A stretch of DNA of 64,000 nucleotides from Thalassobacterium maritimum (GTDB lineage Bacteria; Verrucomicrobiota; Verrucomicrobiia; Opitutales; Coraliomargaritaceae): positions 1 through 64,000 of the forward strand of contig NZ_JARXHW010000004.1 of the NCBI RefSeq assembly GCF_031127805.1. Direction: 5' to 3'. The notes under the pieces were generated by a model. It did not search any database and was not told where the DNA came from. It saw nothing but the letters and a program-made list of their open reading frames with translations. Shown here in pieces: positions 54,495-62,680 of this stretch. Each line of letters starts with the position of its first letter. Positions within the stretch are counted from its first letter, which is position 1. The position numbers were made by a program, and so were the translations under genes.

Positions 54495-56072
54495 CTAGGC
54501 GCTGGTTTGCTCATGTGTGAGCAAATATTCAAATGCCGCGAGGCCGGCTTTGGCGCCCTCTCCCATAGAGATGATGATTTGCTTATAAGGCGTATCCGTC
54601 ACATCCCCACAGGCGAAGATCCCTTCGACACTGGTCTGACACTTGGCAGACACTACAATCTCACCGCGAGGGTTCACATCGACCAGATCGCCTACAAATT
54701 GACTATTGGGAGCGAGGCCGATCTGCACGAAGACACCATCGGTGGCTTGAGTTACTTTTTCGCCGCTCTCGCGCATCTCAAGCTCAAGCGCCGTCACACC
54801 AGCCTCATTGGCGATCACTTCTTGCACCGCCGCCGAGAGAATGACCTTTGCATTTTTAGTGCTGTGTAGCTTATCGACCAAAACCTTGTCGGCTTTGAGC
54901 GAGTCCATAAATTCCACCACTGTCACCGACTTGGTGATGGCCGCCAGATCCAGCGCGGCTTCCACCCCGGAGTTGCCCCCACCGACCACGACGACATCTT
55001 TGCCCTTAAAATAAGGTCCGTCACAGTGCGGGCAATAGGCCACGCCCTTACCCACGTTTTCGACCTCACCAGGCACGCCGAGTTTGCGCCACTGGGCGCC
55101 AGTGGCGATGACCACGGTGCGCGCCTGCAACACCTCGCCTGTGCTCAAGGTCAACAGTTTCAAATCTGAATCCGGCTTGGCCTCGATCGACTTCACGCGA
55201 ATGCTGTCGCGCAATGCGATTGGATAATCGCCCAAGTGCTTGCGAATGTTATGCGTCAACTGGGTGCCGGTAATCTCGCTGATCGAGGTTACGTTTTCAA
55301 TGCCGACGGTATCACTCACCTGCCCGCCAAACTTCTCAGCGATCGTCGCCACTTCGAGTCCTTTGCGTGCCAGGTAGATGGATGCGGTCGCCGCTGCCGG
55401 GCCACCGCCCACGACGACGCTGTCGTAAACCTTGTCGTCCTGCACGGCCGCACTGCTGCTGACATTAAATTTCTGCGTGATCTTCTCGATGATCTGCGCC
55501 GCACTAATCTGCCCACTGGAAAATGTTTTTTTGTTCACGAAGACCGTGGGCACCCCCTGAACCTTGCGCTCGTTCGCCAGATTCTGGTGCAGCGCACCAT
55601 CGATCATTTCGTTGGTAATGCGTGGGTTCAACAGCGCCAATTGATTGAGCGTTTGCACTACATCGGGACATACGTGACAGTCCAACGAGATGAAGGTCTC
55701 AAACATTAAGTCTTCGTTGATCGCTTTGATCTGTGTTTGTAAGCCAGCATCCAGCTTGATTTCGGAGCCGCCCGCTTGTAGCAAAGCCAATACGAAACTG
55801 TTAAACTCATGCCCTCCCGGCACACCGGAAAAAAGCACGCCGGTGGACTGATCATCGACCACCAGCTCAAAAGTCAGCCCCTCACGCACGGCGACAGTCG
55901 TGTCTTCGACTTCGCTGAAGCTAATCATGGATGAAACCGATGCCACTCCTTGCAACATGGCAATGAGCTCCGCACGCTTGGCATGAGCGCCCGCATGCAG
56001 GCGTAGTTCGACGCGACGCGTCATATTCTTAGTGTATTCGGTGAGAGCCTGAAGAAGATTCTTGTCTAACAT
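54495..56072 (-). CDS. ahpF: Alkyl hydroperoxide reductase subunit F
   Basis: A 525-residue flavoprotein that passes electrons from NADH to AhpC. The N-terminal tandem thioredoxin-like domain has the CxxC in LDCHVCPDVVQTL (about 128-131); the thioredoxin-reductase-like part has the FAD site VVVGGGPAAATASIYLARKG, the redox pair in YCPHCDGPYFKG, the NADH site VVVGGGNSGVEAALDLA, and FACGDVTD near the C-terminus. It lies downstream of ahpC on the same strand, but a terminator stands between them, so part of its expression may come from its own promoter in the 250-bp gap. Confidence 0.96.
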   Translation of the reverse strand: MLDKNLLQALTEYTKNMTRRVELRLHAGAHAKRAELIAMLQGVASVSSMISFSEVEDTTVAVREGLTFELVVDDQSTGVLFSGVPGGHEFNSFVLALLQAGGSEIKLDAGLQTQIKAINEDLMFETFISLDCHVCPDVVQTLNQLALLNPRITNEMIDGALHQNLANERKVQGVPTVFVNKKTFSSGQISAAQIIEKITQKFNVSSSAAVQDDKVYDSVVVGGGPAAATASIYLARKGLEVATIAEKFGGQVSDTVGIENVTSISEITGTQLTHNIRKHLGDYPIALRDSIRVKSIEAKPDSDLKLLTLSTGEVLQARTVVIATGAQWRKLGVPGEVENVGKGVAYCPHCDGPYFKGKDVVVVGGGNSGVEAALDLAAITKSVTVVEFMDSLKADKVLVDKLHSTKNAKVILSAAVQEVIANEAGVTALELEMRESGEKVTQATDGVFVQIGLAPNSQFVGDLVDVNPRGEIVVSAKCQTSVEGIFACGDVTDTPYKQIIISMGEGAKAGLAAFEYLLTHEQTSA

Positions 56073-56260
56073 TTTAAAAAGTCGTTAGCCGAGGCAGATC
56101 AAACTCGCCACGGCATGATAATTGTATCGAAAAATAAACGCTATGAGCAGTCTCGATCGACTCGCAACCATAGCTAAGATGTCGCGCGGGCCTCGAATCA
56201 TTTACTAGGCGGCGGACACGGCTTCGGTGCACCGGGTGCACTGAGCAAAATTGAAGTAAT

Positions 56261-56291
56261 AAAAAAACGGGGCCCGGCCCACCGGGCCCCG
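56261..56291 (-). terminator. Intrinsic terminator after ahpC
   Basis: CGGGGCCCGG (56268-56277) pairs with CCGGGCCCCG (56282-56291) with a 4-nt loop, and on the minus strand the hairpin is followed by seven T (complement of 56261-56267). It lies about 30 bp after the ahpC stop and should end most ahpC transcripts before ahpF. Confidence 0.92.
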
Positions 56292-56322
56292 GAAAATATG
56301 CATCTGCGATGTAAGAGATCGC

Positions 56323-56886
56323 TTAGATCTTGCCGACGAGGTCAAGCGAAGGCTTGAGAGTTTCTTCGCCTGGCTGCCACTTGGCAGGGCATACTTGGCC
56401 ATCGTTGTTAGCCACGTATTGAGCTGCTTGCACCTTGCGCACAAGGTCTGCAGCCGAACGGCCGATACCGAGATCGTGCACTTCGACGATCTTGATCTTA
56501 CCTTCGGGATCTGCCACAAAAGTGCCGCGCAGTGCGAGGCCTTCTTCTTCAATCATCACGTCAAAACCACGTGTGATTTGACCTGTGGGGTCACCGATCA
56601 TTGGGAAGTTGATCTTCTTGATCGTGTCCGAAGCATCGTGCCATGCCTTGTGTGTGAAGTGTGTGTCAGTGGAGACCGAGTAAACTTCCACGCCCAGCTC
56701 TTGCAGCTGTGCATAGTGATCCGCCAAGTCGCCTAGCTCTGTAGGGCAGACAAAGGTAAAGTCCGCAGGATAGAAGAAGAAAACAGACCACTTGCCCTTC
56801 ACGTCTTCAGTAGAGACGGGCTTGAACTCACCATTGTGGTAAGCCTGTGCGTTAAATTCTGGAATAAGTTCGTTTATTTTAGACAT
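56323..56886 (-). CDS. ahpC: Alkyl hydroperoxide reductase subunit C (2-Cys peroxiredoxin)
   Basis: A 187-residue peroxiredoxin that reduces hydrogen peroxide and organic peroxides, recycled by AhpF. FFFYPADFTFVCPTELGDL carries the peroxidatic Cys (about 47) and DGQVCPAKWQPGEETLKPS the resolving Cys (about 166). The full C-terminal tail with a YVANN-type segment fits the AhpC-Prx1 class. It is divergent from oxyR; an OxyR box lies in the shared upstream region. Confidence 0.97.
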   Translation of the reverse strand: MSKINELIPEFNAQAYHNGEFKPVSTEDVKGKWSVFFFYPADFTFVCPTELGDLADHYAQLQELGVEVYSVSTDTHFTHKAWHDASDTIKKINFPMIGDPTGQITRGFDVMIEEEGLALRGTFVADPEGKIKIVEVHDLGIGRSAADLVRKVQAAQYVANNDGQVCPAKWQPGEETLKPSLDLVGKI

Positions 56887-56948
56887 AATTTAATTAAGTT
56901 GAGGTTTAACTCGATGCGCAGAATAACAGAAAAAGTTTAATAGTTGAA

Positions 56949-56985
56949 AGATATGTAATCTATACCTTTGATAGTTTTTAACTAT
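56949..56985. promoter_or_regulatory. OxyR binding site between ahpC and oxyR
   Basis: Quarter-sites CTAT (56960-56963), ATAG (56971-56974) and CTAT (56982-56985) are spaced by exactly 7 nt each, and a degenerate fourth (AGAT, 56949-56952) completes the ATAG-N7-CTAT-N7-ATAG-N7-CTAT pattern of OxyR sites. The inner T and A positions also fit. The last quarter overlaps the oxyR start codon, pointing to autoregulation, and the site is well placed to activate ahpC. Confidence 0.85.
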
Positions 56986-57874
56986 GGAAATTCAACAGAT
57001 TCGTTACTTTCTCGCAGTAGCCGAGTTACGCAATTTTACCCGTGCAGCAGAGCGCTGTCATGTGGCACAACCTTCGCTCAGTCAGCAAATCAAGAAGCTG
57101 GAGCAGGAATTGGGCGGCGCTCTCTTTCACCGCATGGGCCGGCGCATTTTGCTCACCGAGCAAGGCGAACTCCTAGAATCCAAAGCCAAAACCATCCTTT
57201 TAGAGCACGAAAATGCGATTCAACAGGTGAGCGACTCCTTTCAATGCAGTCGCACCGTTACCTTAGGGGCGATTATGACGATTGCCCCCTATCTAGTTCC
57301 CGCTCTGCTACACAAGTTGACTGAAAGCGAATGCAGTTCACTACGGATTGAGGAAAATTTCACAGAAACCTTGATCGAAAAAGTGCGTCGCGGTCGGCTG
57401 GACTTCGCCATCATGTCTTCTCCGCTCAAGGAGCCCGACCTGCTGGTGCAAGTGCTGGGGCACGAACGCTTTCTCGCAGTGATGCCCAAGGAGCACCCGC
57501 TCAATTTGAGGCCCGGCAAAGTCACACTGGATGAGCTCGTTCGCGAGCCCTTCTTGGAACTCAATAACATCCACTGCGCCGGCAAACAAATCAACGAGAT
57601 CTGCCGTCTCAGTTCCGGCAAGCGCAACACCGTGTTTCTAAGTTCCCAGATCGAAACCATCCGTCGTCTCGTGCTGGAAGGTAAGGGTGTGACCATTCTG
57701 CCCCAAATGTCGCTGCACGGACACGACGATATGGGGATCAAAGAAATCGAGGGAATGACGCTCGAACGCGAGATCACCCTAGTGCAACACCCCGACCGTT
57801 ACCTCTCAAAGTCCGCGCAAGAGCTCAAAGATAAGCTCAAGGCCTTCACCCAGCAATATTTGCAAGCGGAGTAA
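56984..57874 (+). CDS. oxyR: Hydrogen-peroxide sensor, LysR-family regulator OxyR
   Basis: A 296-residue LysR-type regulator. The N-terminal winged helix (MEIQQIRYFLAVAELRNFTRAAE, then AQPSLSQQIKKLEQELG) is followed by the sensing domain, where IHCAGKQINEICRL places two cysteines eight residues apart, as in E. coli OxyR (Cys199 and Cys208), which form a disulfide on oxidation. Divergence from ahpC and the OxyR box over its start support the call. Confidence 0.94.
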   Translation: MEIQQIRYFLAVAELRNFTRAAERCHVAQPSLSQQIKKLEQELGGALFHRMGRRILLTEQGELLESKAKTILLEHENAIQQVSDSFQCSRTVTLGAIMTIAPYLVPALLHKLTESECSSLRIEENFTETLIEKVRRGRLDFAIMSSPLKEPDLLVQVLGHERFLAVMPKEHPLNLRPGKVTLDELVREPFLELNNIHCAGKQINEICRLSSGKRNTVFLSSQIETIRRLVLEGKGVTILPQMSLHGHDDMGIKEIEGMTLEREITLVQHPDRYLSKSAQELKDKLKAFTQQYLQAE

Positions 57875-58003
57875 GCCAAAAGTGACAGATGCAGCTGAAC
57901 ATGCCTTGCGTTCGGGGACCGTTCGCGACTTGCTATCCACTGGAACAAACGTAATACTAATGAAGTAAGCTGCCCCCCCAGCGCCTCAAACAAGGACTGC
58001 CCC

Positions 58004-59191
58004 ATGAAATCCGATTACGAGCAAAGCGCCACACTCATCCGAAACTCCTTCAAGCGTTTGTTTGTCACGCTAATGGAACAGACTGCTGACCGCATCTACA
58101 TTAAGGACACCCAGAGCCGGTTCGTCTTTGTTAGCGAGGCACTTGCTCGCACTCACGGCTTACAACGTCCCACCGATATCGAAGGCATGACGGATTTTGA
58201 TTTTTACGACCAAGCGACTGCGCAAGGATTTTTCGACGAAGAGCAGCGTATTATGCGCACGAATGAACCATTGATCAATCGTATCGAGAAAGAGTCATGG
58301 AAGTCTGGCAACGTCACTTGGGTCTCGCACAGTAAGACTCCCCTACGCCTCGATACCGGAGAGACAATTGGGCTGATCGGTATATCCCGAGACGTGACCG
58401 AAGAGCACTGCTCAAAGCAACAGGTACTCGAACAAAATAAAACCATGCGTGCTGATATCGCGAGCGCACAAAAGGTGCAACAAATCATGATTCCAGGGCG
58501 CCTGCCAGTCGTTGACGACATCCGCATCGCTTATGTATGGCAGCCGATGACCTCAGTCGGCGGAGACATCATTAGCTTCCCCCGCAGCCCTGGAAAGGAA
58601 CTCATCTTTTTCATGGCCGATGTCTGTGGCCATGGCGTGCAGGCCGCATTCTACACCGTGTTACTCAAATATATGTCAGCTCACGCTGCTGAAGAATACG
58701 ACAAAGCCCCAGACCACTTTTTAAATACCATTAATGAGCATGTCATTGGCCGAATAACCCAAGGCTTTGTCACTGCGGTCGCAGGCCACTTCGACCCACC
58801 GCAAGCCAACGGCAGTCGCAAGCTACACCTGTCAAACGCAGGGCAACCCGACTGGATGCTACTGCGTGCGAGCTCACAAACCGTCGAGCACCTCAAACTA
58901 GCTAGCGCGATGGTCATGGGCCTGCCTACCGGGCAAGCCAGCCCTCCGGTCGAATACACTCTGCATGCCGGCGACCGACTTTTTTTATTTACGGACGGCA
59001 TCGTGGAATCTGCGAAGCCCAATGGCGAAGAATTTGGAATTGAAGGTCTACGTCAAACCATCGAATCTTATTCCAATCTACCACTACAACAATGTGTCGA
59101 CAAGACCTACCAGGCTGCGCTGCAGCATACTGGCGACTTACAATTACAAGACGATATGACACTATTGGCTTTTGAAATCGCATCCTGCTGA
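58004..59191 (+). CDS. PAS-domain PP2C phosphatase (RsbU/SpoIIE type)
   Basis: A 395-residue signalling protein without membrane segments. A PAS domain (about 20-150; RIYIKDTQSRFVFVSEALA, WVSHSKTPLRLDTGE, GLIGISRDVTEEH) is joined by a short coiled linker (DIASAQKVQQIMIPGRLP) to a SpoIIE/PP2C serine phosphatase (about 180-395; SVGGDIISF, FFMADVCGHGVQAAF, RLFLFTDGIVES, QDDMTLLAFEI) with metal-binding Asp residues. It probably dephosphorylates an anti-sigma-factor antagonist in a partner-switching pathway; no such partner is adjacent. The sensor kinase gene follows after 90 bp. Confidence 0.88.
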   Translation: MKSDYEQSATLIRNSFKRLFVTLMEQTADRIYIKDTQSRFVFVSEALARTHGLQRPTDIEGMTDFDFYDQATAQGFFDEEQRIMRTNEPLINRIEKESWKSGNVTWVSHSKTPLRLDTGETIGLIGISRDVTEEHCSKQQVLEQNKTMRADIASAQKVQQIMIPGRLPVVDDIRIAYVWQPMTSVGGDIISFPRSPGKELIFFMADVCGHGVQAAFYTVLLKYMSAHAAEEYDKAPDHFLNTINEHVIGRITQGFVTAVAGHFDPPQANGSRKLHLSNAGQPDWMLLRASSQTVEHLKLASAMVMGLPTGQASPPVEYTLHAGDRLFLFTDGIVESAKPNGEEFGIEGLRQTIESYSNLPLQQCVDKTYQAALQHTGDLQLQDDMTLLAFEIASC

Positions 59192-59281
59192 CTGGCTAAG
59201 GAAAGAGAGCGCGTGAACATGAAATAAGATTGCTGAATGGACATGATACGAATACATTAACATCCACCCTCACAGCGCGAC

Positions 59282-62200
59282 ATGCCACAGTCGATACCAG
59301 TCAAAATCACAACCCTTCTTTTGCTATTTCTTGCAGTCGCAAGCACTCAACTTACAGGGGCGAGCAAACGTATTTTATACCTGAGCTCCTACCATTCGGA
59401 ATTCACCTCAGCATCGAGCCATTTAAAGGCAATCTCGCGCCTACATGAGCAAACTGGCCGTGAGATCGACCTGATCTACATGGATACCAAACGCCACCCT
59501 GTGGCGGAACGTTTTCCTATCACGCTGCAACAGATTCAAGAAAAAATCCATCAGCACGGCAGCTATGATGTCATTGTATCCTCAGATGACAATGCACTGA
59601 AATTTCTTCTACTACATAAGGATGGCTTATTAGGTTCAAGCCCAGTCATATTTTTTGGAATCAATGATCGTAATTTAGGCGAAACAGCTGCGCAACGTGC
59701 TGATTTCTGTGGGATCTTAGAGCAAGAGGCTCTAAACGAAAATGCAGAGCTTGCACTCCAACTATTTCCTAGTTTGGGCACTTTACACGTAATTACAGAC
59801 CCCACTCCCAGTGGTCAGGCTCAATTAGAGTCGCTGCTAAAAAACCTATCCCCTGAAATAGAAGAGCGTCTGGAGGTCGATGACTTAAGTAATTATACTT
59901 TTTCCGAGTATAAAGAACGTCTACGCGCCTATCCTCACAACGACGTGCTACTCTTACTCTCCGCATACAAAGATAAAACTGGAGCACAACGAAGCTTTCT
60001 AGACCTTGCTTTATGGTTCAAGAATCACACACGGCTACCGATCATCTACCCGTACTCGCACGGCATCGGACTCGGGTTCCTCGGCGGCAAGGTGGTATCC
60101 CACCAGCAGATGGCTCAATTGGCTGTAAATATCGCGAACGACTACCTAAATGGTAAGCCTCTACCAGAGGATCATTTAATAGAGAATTACGGCAGCAATT
60201 ACATTTTTGACTACAGAGAAATGCAATGCCAGCAACTCTCTGTAACCGCGCTCCCCCCCGGAGCGATCGTTCTTGATCAGCCTCAGTCCCTTTACGGGAA
60301 ACATAGAGTCTACTTCATCACAGCATTTATCATCGCACTGCTATTAGCTGGTTTTGGTATCATTATCGGCATTATTCATTTAAAGCAGAGGAAGCTGTTA
60401 ATGCATCTCAAGGAAAGTGAGGGCCAAACCGCTGGCCTCTTTAAGAACAGTGCCACTCCCATTCTATTGATAGGGCCTAAAACTGGAAAAATCCTCGATG
60501 CCAACCCAGCCGCCATAGATTATTATGGTTACTCGCAGTCAGAGCTGACAGAAATCAATTTATCTGATATTGATAACGGCGCCTTCGATGCAATCGGTAA
60601 TGTACTCGAGCGAGTGACCGCGGGCGAAAGAAAGAGCTATCAATTTACACACCGCTTAAGTAACGGCGAAGCAAGAACCGTGGATGTGCTCTTTATTTCC
60701 ATACAGAGCCACGAAGAACCCGTACTCTTCTCAATAATTCAAGACACGACAGAGCGCCGGCATATGCAAGAAAGCTTGGCGGCCGAACAAATACGACTCG
60801 CGAATATTCTGACTGGCACTCATGTCGGCACTTGGGAATGGAATGTAGCGACAGGCGAATTGAGGCTCAATCAGTATTGGGCTGAGATGGCTGGCTACCA
60901 GCTAAAGGACTTAGCACCCATTAGATTACAGACTTGGATCAACTTATGCCACCCTGAGGACCTCAAAATCGCGCAAGAGCGTATCCAGGACCACTTCGAA
61001 GGCAGAACGGACTACTACAGCTGTGAACTGCGCATGAGACATAAAAACGGCACATGGGTATGGATCACCGATCGCGGCAAGCTCGCCACACGAAAGCAAG
61101 ATGGGAGCCCAGAATGGATGTATGGAACACATCAAGACATTACTGAAATCAAAAAATCCGAAGAGGTGTTACGGCGTAATCTAGGCTTCATTACTTCTCT
61201 TTTTGATTCAATTCCAGACATGATTTTTTACAAGGATCTCGACGGCAAATATCTAGGATGTAATGCAAAATTCGCTAAAATTGTCGGCAGTACGCCTGAA
61301 GCCATCCGAGGGAAGACGGACTATGAGTTGTTCGAGCCAAAACTAGCAAATTACTTTCGAGAAAATGATAAACAAATGCTAGCTCAAGGAAGCCCTCGTC
61401 AAAACAAAGAATGGATCCGCGATGAGGGTGGAAATAAAATACTTCTCAGTATGCTAAAAGCTCCCTATCAAACTGCAGATGGAGATATACTCGGTCTACT
61501 CGGCGTCGGTAGAGACATCACGCAACACTATCATGACGAGCAGCAACTACGCCTGCAGGCTCTGGTATTGGAGCAAATACAAGACTGTGTCACCGTAATG
61601 AACCTCAACGGCATCATAACTTACGTTAATGATGCCGAAACTCAGACGCTAGGCTTCGATCGTTCGCAGCTAATAGGCTCTGATGTCCTAGATTACGGAA
61701 CAACTTGTAATGCTTGTCGCCCCGGCCAGGACTTCTTAGCCCTAACGCTGCAAAACGAGAGTTGGCAAGGAGAACTCACTAAATGCACGGCCGACGGCAC
61801 TCAAAAGCAATTCATCAGCAAGATGCGGCTAGTTCGGAACGAAAATGGTGAAGTCGTTGCAATCAGCCGTGTATCAACCGACATTACCGAGCGTAAAAAA
61901 TACGAATCCAAGCTCATTGAAGCTAAAGAAGCTGCAGAAGCTGCCAGCCGAGCGAAGAACACCTTTCTAGCCACAATGAGCCATGAATTACGCACTCCAC
62001 TAAATCCGATCATTGGACTCACCGACCTGCTACTCGAGTCTAAAGAACTAGCGAACAAGCAACGCCAGTGGCTGCAAATCATCAAAGCTCGCTCCAATCA
62101 CTTACTACAACTGATCGAAGATATTCTCGATATCTCTCGCATCGAATCTGGTCGACTGACGATCGCGACCAAGGCCTGCTCCATTCCCGACCTTTTAGAT

Positions 62201-62680
62201 GAAATCGGAAACACCCTGGGACAGCCGTGTAGTCAGAAAGGTCTTAGCTTAAATTTTCAGATCGCGCCTCAACTGAGCACGCCATGTAAAATTGACCCCG
62301 CAAGAACACAGCAAATTTTGCTCAATCTAGTCAACAACGCCATCAAGTTCTCAGAATCCGGCGAAATCAAAGTCATCGCAGACATAGAAATGTATCAGGC
62401 AAGCAAGCACCTGCCCCGCGCCAACCTGCATTTAATCGTTCGTGATCAAGGCCCTGGAATTCCAGTCGAGGAACAGTCTCGAATTTTTCAAGAGTTTCAA
62501 CAAATCGATAGCAGTAGCAGTCGTGAGCATGAAGGCGTTGGCCTCGGATTAGCGATTTGCAAACGCCTCGTAGAACTCATGTCTGGCAAGATCTGGATCA
62601 ACTCTGATTATCAACAAGGAGCCGAGTTTCACGTAAAAATACCAGTCACATTGGAATACGAAAACAAACAAGACGTATAA
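59282..62680 (+). CDS. Membrane sensor histidine kinase with periplasmic binding and four PAS domains
   Basis: An 1132-residue sensor. A signal-anchor (LLLLFLAVASTQLTGASKRI) is followed by a periplasmic domain similar to ABC substrate-binding proteins (residues about 28-325; ILYLSSYHSE, VIFFGINDRNLG), a membrane helix (VYFITAFIIALLLAGFGIII, about 342-365), and about four PAS domains (390-490, 505-635, 640-760, 765-880). The kinase core has the H-box TMSHELRTPLNPIIGL (His about 904) and ATPase boxes NLVNNAIKFSESG, DQGPGIP and GVGLGLAICKRLVELMSG. It has no receiver domain, so a separate response regulator is expected. The stop codon touches that of the convergent kinase gene. Confidence 0.88.
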   Translation: MPQSIPVKITTLLLLFLAVASTQLTGASKRILYLSSYHSEFTSASSHLKAISRLHEQTGREIDLIYMDTKRHPVAERFPITLQQIQEKIHQHGSYDVIVSSDDNALKFLLLHKDGLLGSSPVIFFGINDRNLGETAAQRADFCGILEQEALNENAELALQLFPSLGTLHVITDPTPSGQAQLESLLKNLSPEIEERLEVDDLSNYTFSEYKERLRAYPHNDVLLLLSAYKDKTGAQRSFLDLALWFKNHTRLPIIYPYSHGIGLGFLGGKVVSHQQMAQLAVNIANDYLNGKPLPEDHLIENYGSNYIFDYREMQCQQLSVTALPPGAIVLDQPQSLYGKHRVYFITAFIIALLLAGFGIIIGIIHLKQRKLLMHLKESEGQTAGLFKNSATPILLIGPKTGKILDANPAAIDYYGYSQSELTEINLSDIDNGAFDAIGNVLERVTAGERKSYQFTHRLSNGEARTVDVLFISIQSHEEPVLFSIIQDTTERRHMQESLAAEQIRLANILTGTHVGTWEWNVATGELRLNQYWAEMAGYQLKDLAPIRLQTWINLCHPEDLKIAQERIQDHFEGRTDYYSCELRMRHKNGTWVWITDRGKLATRKQDGSPEWMYGTHQDITEIKKSEEVLRRNLGFITSLFDSIPDMIFYKDLDGKYLGCNAKFAKIVGSTPEAIRGKTDYELFEPKLANYFRENDKQMLAQGSPRQNKEWIRDEGGNKILLSMLKAPYQTADGDILGLLGVGRDITQHYHDEQQLRLQALVLEQIQDCVTVMNLNGIITYVNDAETQTLGFDRSQLIGSDVLDYGTTCNACRPGQDFLALTLQNESWQGELTKCTADGTQKQFISKMRLVRNENGEVVAISRVSTDITERKKYESKLIEAKEAAEAASRAKNTFLATMSHELRTPLNPIIGLTDLLLESKELANKQRQWLQIIKARSNHLLQLIEDILDISRIESGRLTIATKACSIPDLLDEIGNTLGQPCSQKGLSLNFQIAPQLSTPCKIDPARTQQILLNLVNNAIKFSESGEIKVIADIEMYQASKHLPRANLHLIVRDQGPGIPVEEQSRIFQEFQQIDSSSSREHEGVGLGLAICKRLVELMSGKIWINSDYQQGAEFHVKIPVTLEYENKQDV

